From positions 31,585,088-31,649,087 of the forward strand of contig CM061919.1 in assembly GCA_031002005.1 (NCBI GenBank): a stretch of 64,000 bases of DNA, written 5' to 3'. The position numbers and the translations under genes are program-made. Shown piece after piece: positions 11,208-21,878 of this stretch. The DNA comes from Vandiemenella viatica. Taxonomy: Eukaryota; Arthropoda; Insecta; Orthoptera; Morabidae. Positions within the stretch are counted from its first letter, which is position 1. Each line of letters begins with the position of its first letter. The notes under the pieces were generated by a model. That model was not told the DNA's origin and ran no database searches. It saw only the letters and a program-made list of their open reading frames with translations.

Positions 11208-11236
11208 TATACAAGACTACTGTTAATGTGCCACTG

Positions 11237-11526
11237 CATGGGCGCCGGGAGGGGGGTGCAATTGCACACCCCTTACATCCCGGGTTGCCGTCTGGGCAGT
11301 AGTAGAGCTAAAAAAAAAAAAAGGTCGCCCAGTCCGGAAATTTTTGGGCCGATAGGGGGGGGGGGGGGCACCAATGCAGCCCTGGTGTACCCCCCTACAT
11401 CCCGGATCGCCGTCTGGGCAGTAGTAGAGCTCGCCCAGCCCGGAAATTTTTGGGCCGATAGGGGGGGGGGGGGCACCAATGCAGCCCTGGTGCACCCCCC
11501 TAGACGCAATCCTGCCGGCGCCCATG
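11237..11526. mobile_element. hAT-type MITE with internal tandem duplication
   Basis: The ends are CATGGGCGCCGG and CCGGCGCCCATG, a perfect 12-bp inverted repeat, flanked by the 8-bp duplication TGCCACTG at 11229-11236 and 11527-11534. Eight-bp TSDs are typical of hAT elements. The interior is GC-rich and contains two copies of a 122-bp unit (GCCGTCTGGGCAGTAGTAGA at 11287 and 11409) plus long G runs. There is no coding capacity; the open frames across it are compositional. The stretch 11535-11815 beyond it shows nothing recognisable. Confidence 0.85.
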
Positions 11527-11823
11527 TGCCACTGAATGAAATCCATGATGATCTGGCAGTGCTAGCTGTACTGATTTGACATCAAAACTAAAGCCCAAAT
11601 ACACCACTTGAATCTTCTCAAAGAGCGGATTGCTAAAATAGGTCATCAACTACTATCAAATGTCAAGGTTTGCCATTTTCTTCGATTGCAATGGCATATT
11701 GCATCAAATTCTTGCTACTGATTTTTGTAGTCAATGAGGAGTAATACCTGGAAGTTAAACATTTGTTTGAAGCAGTCTAAAGAAAGACTAATTTGTGACA
11801 AAACGACTGATAGTAATTGCACC

Positions 11824-13205
11824 TAGTGTTGCAAACTGAAAAAAAACCTAGCACCCTCGTTTTTTTCTTCAGAAAACAGAATATTTGATAAATTAAAGTT
11901 TTATTTATGGAACTTACATTTTACATGTGTGTTTTAAATCTTACTGAATCATATAATGTCTTACATAATGATTCATAAATGTATTTATATGGGTAGCATA
12001 ATTTTATTCATCCTCTATGTCAGTACCACATTCACAAGTATCAGCACTACCAACACTAGTTCGGTCTGTGTCGGAATTTTCTGCTTCTTCTTCTGTCTCC
12101 TCTAGATATATTACTTCAGAAATAATTACATTTTCTTTTACTGGTTATCCTTGTATTGTACGCAAAAGATTTTGAGACTGCAATTTTAAACTGTGAGCAA
12201 AGTACACACTGTGCATGAAGACTGCGCCGATAATTCTGTATTAAGGTCTTTTAAGTTTGAATTTAAATCTGTTATCATACAAAATAAGAGCTTTATTTGT
12301 TTTTCAATCGTTGGTTAACGCCAACGATTGCAAGGAAACGATTCATAATTAGGGGGGCATCCACAAATTACGTGAGGCGTTTTTCATGATTTCTGGACGC
12401 CCCCCTCCCCCCTGGTGAGATTTCGTGAGATCTGGCCAGACCCCCCCCCCCCCCCCCATGGTGAGATCTGGTCCGTGAGAACCCCCCTAGAAATCGCCCT
12501 GGAAACTTTTGTAGAGCTTTTTTTTTTTAGGTCACAGCCTCACTATTCGACGAAATACCCTCCTAAAATCGACTTTGGCGCAAATCTCACGTGAGATTTC
12601 CGTAGACCCCCTCCCCCTTGGTGAGATTTTGCTGGACCCCCCCCCCCCTCCATTTCACCTCACGTAATTAATGGATGTCCCCTTACTGACAATTTAATGA
12701 CTCAGTATCATTATACGCTGAGAGCTTAACAAGTATTTGAATATAAGTAAAGCACAGTAAGTAATTAAAAGAGGCAAAAAGTCGAAGATAAATTTAAAAT
12801 TCCCAATTTTTTGAAAAGATCCATAGGTCTACATATAAATTCGCAGGGTTGGCAGCGCTAGTTCAAATAGCAAGTATGAATCCAAACAAAGGGGAACGCG
12901 GATTCCTTCTCGTGCAACATAACCTCTTCGGGAAGTCCCCGTTCGTAAAAGAAAACTTCAGTCAATGTTGTCAATATTTTCTTTTCTACTGAACCAGAAA
13001 AATATAGTAGATTTAAAAATTAAGATAAGTACTTAATATAAACTCAAAAAGTCATATTAAATGATAAATGCCTTACAAATTTGAGATTTAGTAGTTATTA
13101 AAAAAAAACATGTCCCAGAAAAAAAAAGTTTTTTTTTTCCACAGGTTTTTTTTCACTTTTTTTTCAAGTCAGAAAAAAACAACTTTTTTTTTTTTTACAA
13201 CACTA
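11824..13205. mobile_element. hAT-like element with TAGTGTTG termini
   Basis: It begins TAGTGTTGCAAACTG and ends in CAACACTA, and is flanked by ATTGCACC at 11816-11823 and 13206-13213, an exact 8-bp TSD. The inner ends are rich in A and T runs. The minus strand at about 12300-12010 gives a possible C-terminal remnant with an acidic tail (EETEEEAENSDTD), not assigned to a family. A separate MITE (12352-12682) is nested inside. The hAT assignment rests on TSD length and short TIR only. Confidence 0.75.
12352..12682. mobile_element. MITE with GGGG-CATCCA termini, nested in the hAT-like element
   Basis: The left end, GGGGGGCATCCACAAATTAC, and right end, GTAATTAATGGATGTCCCC, form inverted repeats of about 25 bp that both include TTACGTGAGG. 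TTA lies directly outside both ends (12349-12351, 12683-12685), fitting a 3-bp TSD of the PIF/Harbinger type. The interior holds repeated GGTGAGATTT words and C runs and codes for nothing. The superfamily is inferred from TSD and termini only. Confidence 0.72.
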
Positions 13206-13213
13206 ATTGCACC

Positions 13214-13797
13214 ACGATAATGCACCTGCTTACATTTCATTGATTTCTTGAGCATTTTTGCCAAAAACAACATTGTTATGAAGCCTCAGCTTCTATTCAG
13301 CAGGCATGAATTTTTCCTAATCATGAAGCTGGAAAAACAAAATTACATGAAAAGATGATATCTTGCCATATTTAAAAGATAAAGACAGATTAACCGAAGG
13401 AGCCGAAAGCAATACAAAAAAGCAGTTCCACAAGTTTGGAAAAAGTGCTGACAAAAGTGTATCTGGTGGGAACTACTTTGAAGGAAACAACTTCGATATT
13501 GATTAATAAGGATTTTTTTTGAGGAAAATGAAAATTCTGTATTTTTATTTAACACTATATGAGCCATGTGAAACTTACATGAAAAAAATACAATGAATAG
13601 CAAGGTTCATGGTTTGTAGTAGGATGAAAGAAGAACCATCTCATAGTTACTAAGTAAAATACTAAGTGTTACAAAAATGTATGTATGACACAAGTTTGTG
13701 GCAATTTTCAATACTTAGCAAAACATAATTCACATTATACATTACATGAGAATTGAATTACAAGATATGTACAGTAAAAATTGAAGCTACAAAGACA
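13214..13797. other. Intervening AT-rich DNA, no feature recognised
   Basis: This lies between the TSD of the hAT-like element and the Tigger element. I see no repeat pairing, protein motif or RNA gene. A small minus-strand open frame at 13343-13603 has no recognisable motif and ordinary AT-rich composition. Confidence 0.5.
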
Positions 13798-13799
13798 TA

Positions 13800-14483
13800 C
13801 AGTAGCACTCCAATTATCCAAACTCCGACTATCCGAATCGCTTAACCAATGGGGATAGGGATGGCGTGTCACTTGAGGAATTCAGAAACATTCTTTTGTG
13901 ACTTCCTGGATGTTCAGAAGTTAGTGCCAAAGATATAGGAGGAGTGGGTGGTGTGTGATTTGTCAGATCCTGGATATGAAATTCTAAATGATGATGAACT
14001 TATGAAAGTGTGAGAGAAGAAAGTGTAGAGGAAGAAGATGACCTTAATGTCGAAGTTGAAGAAGACAAGGAACCATAGTCAAGCATTTTCCGGCCTTGAA
14101 ACTGCGTTGAACTGGGTGAAGTGTCAAACCGTGTGTGACCACATGCAACTTCTCAATCTCAAGCGGATGAATACAGTCAAACAGCTTACTTTGACCGAGA
14201 TGTTCAGCAGGCACTGACTTTTATTTACAGTACAGTACATACTTACTGTACTAATGTGCAGCACTTGTAAGTGTGCTTAACATGTGAAAGCATTGCATTT
14301 TCATTTAATTTAATTAAATAAAAACGCTTTTCCTTCAAAAATAGTTTTTTTTCACCCATTTTCAACATATATACAGTAATTAATTAAAATACACTCTTTT
14401 TCGGAAAAAATCCAGTTATCCGAATTTTTTAGTATCCGAATGGGGTCCGGTCCCAATTGATTCGGATAGTTGGAGTTCTACTG
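13800..14483 (+). mobile_element. pogo/Tigger-type element, internally deleted
   Basis: It starts TA-CAGTAGCACTCCAATTATCC and ends GGATAGTTGGAGTTCTACTG-TA, so the ends are inverted repeats of the Tigger/pogo kind, with TA target duplications at 13798 and 14484. The interior on the plus strand keeps the C-terminal tail of the transposase: DPGYEILNDDELMKV, a run of acidic residues, then a degraded ETALNWVKCQTVCDHMQLL helix. The DNA-binding and catalytic regions are deleted. Confidence 0.82.
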
Positions 14484-14599
14484 TACATTACAAAACCTCT
14501 TTGAACAAAATGTCTTTAAGTTAAAACTTGATCATCACTTAACTTTTGATTAAATTTTTCTCTACTACGTACAAAAATGTTTGAAAAGCTCCTTATTCG

Positions 14600-14814
14600 A
14601 GAAAAGGCAACTATCCATGTGAGAAGACAGGGTCAGGTAAGTACAATCCCACTCTCTCTAGGGCCTGGCCTGGAGCTTTGTTAATTGTCATTGTAAAAGA
14701 AACCTTGATAAGAAATTGTCTCCTGGTCATTTGGGACGGAACTTTTGGTTCAGAAAGAGTCATATGATTTCTCAGGCTTCCATCACCATCACTAGATTTT
14801 TGGGATCTGTGCAA
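14600..14814 (-). pseudogene. Helitron/PIF1-type helicase C-terminal remnant
   Basis: The minus-strand frame reads RRQFLIKVSFTMTINKAPGQ and continues LERVGLYLPDPVFSHG, matching the end of PIF1-like helicases of Helitrons (the TINKAQGQT motif and the FSHGQLYVA block). It meets a stop exactly where QLYVA would follow. No Helitron ends were found nearby, so this is a broken relic. It is separate from the Helitron at 18.75-20.49 kb. Nothing recognisable lies between here and 15440. Confidence 0.65.
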
Positions 14815-15439
14815 ATATAGAATATATTTTTTTTTGGGGGGGGGGGCAATATTAATGTAAGGTTAGGTAAAGAAATTTTAAGTAGACATCCCATGATACT
14901 TTAAATTAGTTATGCTGCTCATATTCAGAGGGTAACGTACGTTGAATGCCCCTTTTACTTTACCAAAATCATGTTTCTTTATTGTTCACATTAACTGATA
15001 AAAATATATATATATTTTTAAACAAACCAAATGATGAAAAGATCTCAGTTACTATTATTTCAAACATTGGTCAAGATTTTAATAATGTCTCTTCTGTAAA
15101 CACTTATCCGAACTAAAAGAGTCATGTACGCGATTTTGATTATCGTATTGGAAGGGGTTCCAGCTATACATAATGTTTTGTTTTGTCATGGATGTGTAAA
15201 TTGCCAAGACCTCTAATATTTTTTATATACACATGCATATGTATTTCTTATCAACTATCATTCAAAAGACTGTTTTGATTATCGTTTTGGAGAGGCCTTA
15301 AAAGAAGGTTAATAAATGCAATGTCAATGAAAATGCAACGAAATTTGTTTTATCATGTATCCAAATAACAATAAAAAGAATACAATAAAAGAACAAAAAA
15401 ACTAACAAAAAGGAACTTAACTTTTTATATATATCAATG

Positions 15440-16453
15440 ATTACAAAACAAAGTCTAGGTTTCTTGGTATACTTGCAAACTTATCAAGAACTTCATCGTC
15501 ACTAACTATATTGTCTCTGTAGACAGAAAGTAAAGTAACTCCGTTTTGGAAAATATGAAGGATTTTCCTGACTCCACTTTTCTTTCCATGACATAAACTC
15601 ACTTCGCACAATCTCTTTATGTTAAAAATCTTCATAGAAACTAAAAGCAGCCTCCAATGAACTCAAGTCCTAATGTTGACAAGTCTCTAATATTGTCTTA
15701 GCCAAACCTGCTCTAGTGAAGTCATAAACGGGAACGAATATCAGAAAATCTTCTATGATTTTGAAACTTTGGTCCTCTACGTAACGTACACAGAGAGAAA
15801 ACTATTCAATTTGGCTGATGTCAGTGGTTTCATCTGCTAAAAAAGAATAAAAAACAAACTTTCTAACATGTTCTACAATTTTTGATTGTATTATGTGACC
15901 AAATGTGTTAATAAGTTAATTTTGAATGAAAAAACTTGTGTACATCATCTTCCCACCACTGGTCGTTAACTGAGCTTTAAGAACATTATCTTCACTGTTG
16001 GCTCGGTATCTCAACAATAGAAAATTTCCATCATTTTGGTCTGGTTCTTTAAGGCTTATTCGTCCAGAGTCACGACGAGCCCTTAGAGGTATTTCTTGTC
16101 TTCCGCAAAATCGTATTGTTTGTATTATAGGGATTAGCTGTTTTCTATTATTCTCAATATCCGGTCTTCTTTGGGCATTTACTTGATTGATAACACTTTC
16201 AGCCTTGTTCTTAACTATCAGCGATCAAAACAGATTTCTTATGATAGGATAACTTCTCATGTTTGCTAAACATTTCCCTGGCTTTTTAAAATTGGTAAAA
16301 GCCCGAGTAACCAACACCCCTATTATCTGGTGATCTCCTTTCCCTACATTTTTAGTATGGGAAAATAACACACAGTACTTGCCAAAACATCCCAATTTTT
16401 CCTCTGAATAAGCTAAAATCTTCTAGCCACTTCATTTGAAAAGATCGAGTATG
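15440..16453 (-). pseudogene. TTF/DUF4371-type hAT transposase relic, main part
   Basis: The minus strand carries, with several frameshifts, the zinc-finger region KWLEDFSLFRGKIGMF and DNRGVG, the KAREMFSKHEKLSYHKKS block, then QTIRFCGRQEIPLRAPRDSG, DGNFLLLRYRA, a FLADETTDIS catalytic block (DETTDIS at about 15830) and FSLCVRYVEDQ. A weak C-terminal block with FMSWKEKWSQ lies at about 15610. This order matches the TTF-finger, DUF4371 hAT transposases related to ZMYM1-like proteins. Two larger transposons have split it from its upstream parts at 24257-24398 and 30835-31060. It no longer encodes a working transposase. Confidence 0.8.
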
Positions 16454-16769
16454 GTTTGAACTAGGGGTGTTACGAATATTCGCATCCGCATCCACAAATG
16501 CGGAATATTTGCATTAATTCAGACATCTGCATCCGCATTCACATCCGCATCAATCAATGCGGACTTTTTACGGATGCACATTCACATCAACAAGTAACTA
16601 CATGTAAAGAAAGTGAGTGGAGCCAGAGGGGCAATTGCTAACAAGATCCTAAAGGCTTTGTTTGTTGCGTTTTTTCTCATTGACAATAAATTATAGTTAC
16701 AGTGAGTTTTTACTGTGTACTTCATAGTTTTTTTGCGTGTTTAATGAATATTTTGATATAAATATTAAG

Positions 16770-16996
16770 TGAAATGTCGCCACCAATAAAAAAGCAGTAT
16801 CTGGACTGATTTTACAATAGACAAAAATGATTCGGAGAAGTCAGAGTGTAAGATATGTAATAAAAGTTACTCGCGGAAGGGACGCACTACTACTTCTTTG
16901 AAAAATCAACTAAAATCAATACACCCGGAGAAGTTTTGTTTATTCCAAAGTGCGATTAAAGAAAAGGAATTAAAGAAAAAAAAATGATGAAGCAGG
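16770..16996 (+). pseudogene. hAT transposase exon 1: BED zinc finger
   Basis: The start codon is at about 16773, and a frame change occurs soon after. The finger reads VWTDFTIDKNDSEKSECKIC, then NKSYSRKGRTTTSLKNQLKS, then IHPEKF. The two cysteines of C-x2-C and the last histidine are present, but the first histidine expected in LKNHLKSIH is a glutamine, so zinc binding is probably lost. The exon ends with GCAG|GTATGT, a good splice donor at 16997. The matching acceptor is TTTTTTTACAG at about 21878. Confidence 0.8.
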
Positions 16997-18989
16997 TATG
17001 TATCGAAAATATCGGAATATCAGATTTACAATCATGTTTTACAAACTTAGTTACGGTTAGATAAATTGATTTAATTTTATTAATAATTTATTGTTTTCAT
17101 TTCAAATCATGATCATTATACTTGGTGCTAAAAGGGCCAATATCTATAAACCTTCCTTACTTTATTATGTTGTAGTGTGACTAAAATATATTTTTGTTAT
17201 CGGTCACATGATTTTATGTTAGTTTCTATATTAAATTTAAAATAAAAAATGGTATTATTGAAAATATTCACTTCTTAAGCTTTTTTTAGCACTAACAAGA
17301 ATCCAAAGTTAGTTCCAAATTATGTTTAAAATTAAATGCTTAAGTCTTGTTTCAATAGGGTATTTGACTACTTCTTGAAAATGGGTTTAAATTGTTTATT
17401 GGTACACCTTATTCACCGAGTGAAGAGATTTTATTGACAAAAGTGCATTATTTTGCGAAAAATTCAAAGTTAAAATTTAAAGAATTTAAAAGCCCGCCAA
17501 AACGCTCATTTGCTGCCTGGCGCGTGCAACGGCATTCGTGACGTCACCCGTCTGTAAACGCTGCCGCTGGGAATGGAGCGTTTCCTATAACCCAAGTTTT
17601 CAACTTTTTTTTATTGTTTGCTGCTGGTTATTTCTTGTTATTAATGAAGGTTCATTTTGAATATAAAATCGAAAACAATTTGGAAAAGCCTACAGCGGAA
17701 AAATATTGAAAGAAGACGCCTTATTTGTGGGCCTAGCTATAGAAACAACCTCTGAGTTTTATTCTGTGGAGCTTAAAAATGTAACAACTTCAATTTGATA
17801 TTGCAACAAAGTCACTTACGATTTTCTGTGAATCACATTTACACCGCAATTTCGTAGAGTAAATGTAATACGTTGTTTAAGGCGAGAATTATTAGGGTTG
17901 GTCCTGAGATTCGATCCTCGCTTGGCAATATTTTCAGTTTTCTTTGGATACTAGTTGCTGTTGGTTGCATTGCATAATAATTTTTTCCCGAAAATCAACC
18001 AGAAAATCAATTTAATTTTTCTTTTCTTTTTTCTGAAGGCTTCACAAATTTTTGGATAACAAGCGAATTACAACCATTTGAAACAACCAAAGAAGATTTC
18101 AAAAAGGAAATTGGACGTTACTTGCACACCGAAAAAAAGTTTTTTATTTTATTTTATTTAATTTTTTAATCAAAATGACTTGCACATTAAAAGTAAATAT
18201 CGCCTAATAGACGCAGTTATGTCAGGAAGGTAACCTACAGTTGTGTCGTCACGTAAAAGGACACAAAGCGTTCCGGAACTGTTGCAAGATTAGCATGAAA
18301 TTTCTAAATGTGATGTCACTTCTAAAATAAATTCCATTGTTCACGGCCGTGCACCTGTATTTTTTGCATGATATTCTCTCTCTGGTAAGTTTAAAAATAA
18401 AAACTTTTCATGTATGGTAGCAATTTGTTTCAAACACTTGCATGACGCTTAGCAACTATTATGAATTCTTCGAATAAAAACATGGTAGTGCAAAAAACAG
18501 TAAACAAATACCGAAAAAAAATCACACAAAAAATAATATCCCAACCAAGGTTCTTCAAACGTAGGACGTTTTGAATTCCATTACCACTCTTCAATCACGC
18601 AACTATCCTGACACTACTTCTTAATTGCTTCTCTTTATGTTAATAGTGAACACTTCACAGTTTCTTCATGTGAGATGAAGTGAAACGAGGTAGGTAAATG
18701 AATAAACAAACAAATTCAGTTTTATAGACAAAAAATATTATTTATCCACTAGCTGACCCGGCAAACGTTGTTTTGCCATATAAATAACTTTCAAGTAATT
18801 TCTAGTGTAGACAAAAAATAGCTTACTTATTGTAAGTATGTATGTATGTAAGAATGTGTATATTGTATGTATGTAAGAATGTGGTATATGCGTGAAATAG
18901 GCATGGAGCGCTGTGAACGATGAGGGAATATAAAAATAACAAAAGGCAAACATTATTTTTAAGTTATTATAATTTATTCCTTAAAATTA

Positions 18990-19589
18990 TATATCATTAA
19001 TTAATCAATTACGACAGTAACACTAACAAACAATATCAATCTCTTAATGCTATAGCGTGAACAATATTTTTTGTTAGTCCATCTTTAGCTAACACAAACA
19101 AACTGGATGGTTTACCCACTCGAGAGCATGCCACGTATAATTGTCCGTGTGGAAAACATGGTGTTCTCAACACATCCCAGCTGGCTCATTTTTGAATTTC
19201 AGAGCATGACAATGCGGATATTCCTTGTCCATAGCACCAATTACCACTTTTGAATGAGCATAATATTCAATATCGGGCTCATACTGGAATGCTAGACGCA
19301 GGAATGAATCATATGTAAATGCTCGATGTACCTGTTGTCGTTGTTGGTCATTTGTTCTGCGTCTATTGACTGTGAAACGGCGTGATTGTCGTTGTTCTAA
19401 TCTTATGACTTCATTGCGTTCAGCTCGTGTATCTTCTAGCTCTTCTTGATGCAATTGCGCCATTCTGACACGTGCATCAGTATTTTGTTGCTGGATTTGT
19501 TCTTCGGTTCTTTCGGATCTTCTATTTCGCAAGTTTCGAGGTTTACTTGTATTACGGCTCAAATCAGCCCCTTTGCGTTTTCTTGGCAT
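18990..19589 (-). pseudogene. Fused Helitron protein relic: N-terminal piece and helicase end
   Basis: The frame starts MPRKRKGADLSRNTSKPRNL and runs through a long basic, glutamine-rich, probably coiled-coil stretch to EYPHCHALKFKNEPAGMC, the CxH-type zinc motif near the Helitron Rep region. After a frame break it joins directly to LRTPCFPHGQLYVACSRVGK and LTKNIVHAIALRD, the very end of the PIF1-like helicase. The Rep catalytic region and most of the helicase, which a full protein of over 1,000 residues would have, are missing. The element could therefore move only with help from another copy. Confidence 0.85.
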
Positions 19590-19871
19590 CTGGCGGGGAT
19601 AACTAATTAAATGACGATTGATCAGTTATCGACCGGAGATTGATGGAATCGACTAAATATCCATAAAAATACTAACATTCAAAGAGCAAATGAATACTTA
19701 CGTGGCCCAAGGACATTAATCGCAGTAAAAAAAAAAAATTAAAAAAAATGCGAAACTAAAAATGAATATTTTAACTTGCTCTGAATACCTGAAAAAATAT
19801 TTTAAAAAAAAATAATTAATTTGCTCTTTGAATATTGATTTTGTTTTGAGGATATATTGGTTTCATCAATT

Positions 19872-20407
19872 AATTCTGCTTTAAAACAGAAACTTACGTA
19901 TGTTAATGTTGGTTTCTTTATCTTTGGAAACAGTTGAATGCCTTAAAAAATAAGGGTTGATCGTAGAAGGGTGGACATTTAGGATTGTATGTATTTTTGT
20001 ATGTTGTATCATAAAAAAATAAAAAATAAAAATTTTGTCTAAAAAATAAAAAAAAGTTAGGGGTGGACTACCCTTAACATTTAGGGGGATGAAAAATAGA
20101 TGTTGGCCGATTCTTAGACCTACTCAATATGCTCACAAAATTCTGTTTTAAAACAGAAACTTACGTATGTTAATGTTGGTTTCTTTATCTTTGGAAACAG
20201 TTGAATGCCTTAAAAAATAAGGGATGATCGTAGAAGGGTGGAAATTTAGGATTGTATGTATTTTTGTATGTTGTATCATAAAAAAATAAAAAATAAAAAT
20301 TTTGTCTAAAAAATAAAAAATAAAATTTAGGGGTGGAACACCCTTAACATTTAGGGGGATGAAAAATAGATGTTTACCGATTCTCAGACCTACTCAATAT
20401 CAACACA
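19872..20407. repeat. 268-bp tandem duplication inside the Helitron
   Basis: The block from AAACAGAAACTTACGTATGT through TTAGGGGGATGAAAAATAGA to the ACCTACTCAATAT words occurs twice. The unit AACTTACGTA starts at 19891 and 20159. Copies are nearly identical, differing by a few substitutions and by A-run length, so the duplication is recent relative to the rest of the Helitron. Confidence 0.88.
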
Positions 20408-20499
20408 AAATTTCATGAGAATCGGTCAAGCCGTTTCGGAGGAGTATGGGAACGAAAATTGTGACACGAGAATTTTATATATAAGATAATCTTTAATCT

Positions 20500-20640
20500 G
20501 CAATTAAGAAAAATGGCCCACAACATCCAGTTGTTCCGAGCGTGGTGAGTGAGCGGTTAACGCTCTGATCTCGCATCCGGGAGGACGCCGCACAGTGTGA
20601 TATTTCTTAATCTAGAGGGACAAAAGTCAGTTTTGATAAT
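20500..20640 (+). other. tRNA-like fragment, possible SINE head
   Basis: The stretch GTGAGTGAGCGGTTAACGCT followed by CTGATCTCGCATCCGGGAGG resembles the A-box half of arthropod tRNA-derived SINEs such as the one at 31.98 kb. The expected B box is degraded. It lies between the Helitron and the right half of the long-TIR element. The call is tentative. Confidence 0.35.
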
Positions 20641-21878
20641 TGTCTACGCAGGCAAAATAGTTATTTATATTCAAAGTAGATGAACCAAACTACTCGGAAC
20701 AAAGGTTTATTTTCAACGAATCCACGCCTAACAATATAAAAAAATAGTTTGAACAATGGACTTCCTGTGATCCACCGAACAAGCGCTTCAGTCGGCCGCG
20801 CTAATCCATTGAGTTTGGTCGATGATTACGCTTTTTTCTGCGTGTTAGTAGTGATTTGTGTGTTGCTATTGCTTTTGGCGAGCTTCAAGGTAAGTTTACG
20901 CATGATTTTTCCGTGATACAATAGCATCATTAAAACAGAACGAGATTATTTTTAATTAAAAAAAAAAAACTGCTGAGCCAAATTCATGTTGATTTTTAGT
21001 TCATTATACCACATTATACCGATCTCTTACTACATTTATTTGAAAGAGCTGCTTATTAGCTACAAGAAATACCTTAATTTGTTTGCGCATATTTGCGACA
21101 CCCATACAACTTTTCTTTATTTTCAGCATGACTGCACAAATTTCGCGTACAGAATTTTTCGACGTATGGTTTGCTAACGCAAAACAATCAATCTCTAACT
21201 TTCAATTTAAATATAAATGAGTCTCAAATAGAAGCTGTTACATTTTTAAGCTCAGTAGAATAAAAGTCATGTTTTTTTTCTATAGCCAGCCCCACAAATA
21301 AGGCGCCTATTTTCGTTATTTTTTCCGCTGTAGGCTTTTACATAATGTTCTCGATTTGTATTCAAAATGAAATTTCATTAATAACAAGAAATTACCAGCA
21401 ACAACATAAAAATAGTTGGAAACTTGGATAATAGGAAACGCTCCATTCCTAGCCGCAGCGTTTACAGACGTGTGACGTCACTCAAGCGACCACCAATTCT
21501 AGAGCGTTTTCTGTCACGTGACCAGAGGTAAGAAAAGTATAATTTTTAATTCGCTTTTTTATTAAAAATAATCCACTTTTCTTTTCAAAATTGATAAAAT
21601 TAGCTTCCTGAAGCATTAATCTATGAGAATGAGTTTAATTTATAATATTTTTTTAATATTGTCAAATAGCCTATTCTAACTTTATTGTTAGCAAATTATA
21701 GCCCTTTTAACACTTAATTATTTGAAAGCGCACACCACATTGGCCTTTTTTATTTTTAAAAATTTCAATTATAATGCGTATTATTTACTTTTAGTTTTTT
21801 TACATCGAATTTTGATAAGTATACTTATTTTTTTATTTAGTAGATGGTTTGTGTATATTATGTTGTATTTTTTTACAG

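Larger units (their letters stand above)
18754..20487 (-). mobile_element. Helitron, internally deleted
   Basis: On the minus strand it begins TCTTATATATAAAATTCTCG, followed by CGTTCCCATACTCCTCCGAA, a common Helitron 5' end. It finishes with a hairpin GGCAAA-ACAACG-TTTGCC, a short spacer and CTAG just before T. Helitrons end in a hairpin plus CTRR and make no TSD, which fits. Two short coding relics remain between the ends. It lies inside the long-TIR element. Confidence 0.85.
17350..21690. mobile_element. Long-TIR DNA element in the BED-hAT intron, superfamily unassigned
   Basis: The left arm (about 17350-17790) and right arm (about 21215-21690) are inverted copies over some 350-450 bp. Both start near GTTNNAATAGGNTATTTGAC and share a TGACGTCAC...CGTCTGTAAACGCTG core, GGAATGGAGCGTTTCCTAT, the AATAACAAGAAAT block and CCTTATTTGTGGG. 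The interior includes a possible exon with a splice donor at 20890 (CTTCAAG|GTAAGT) and an acceptor at 21127 (TTTTCAG|CATGACTGCAC). The short peptide that follows resembles nothing I know. A related degraded copy lies at 39.10-41.48 kb. No clear TSD could be fixed. Confidence 0.72.

Noticed and set aside
11223..11579. Long open frames in several registers around 11.2-11.6 kb
   Set aside because: They cross a GC-rich MITE with G runs and a 122-bp duplication; repeated proline/glycine runs arise from the homopolymers.
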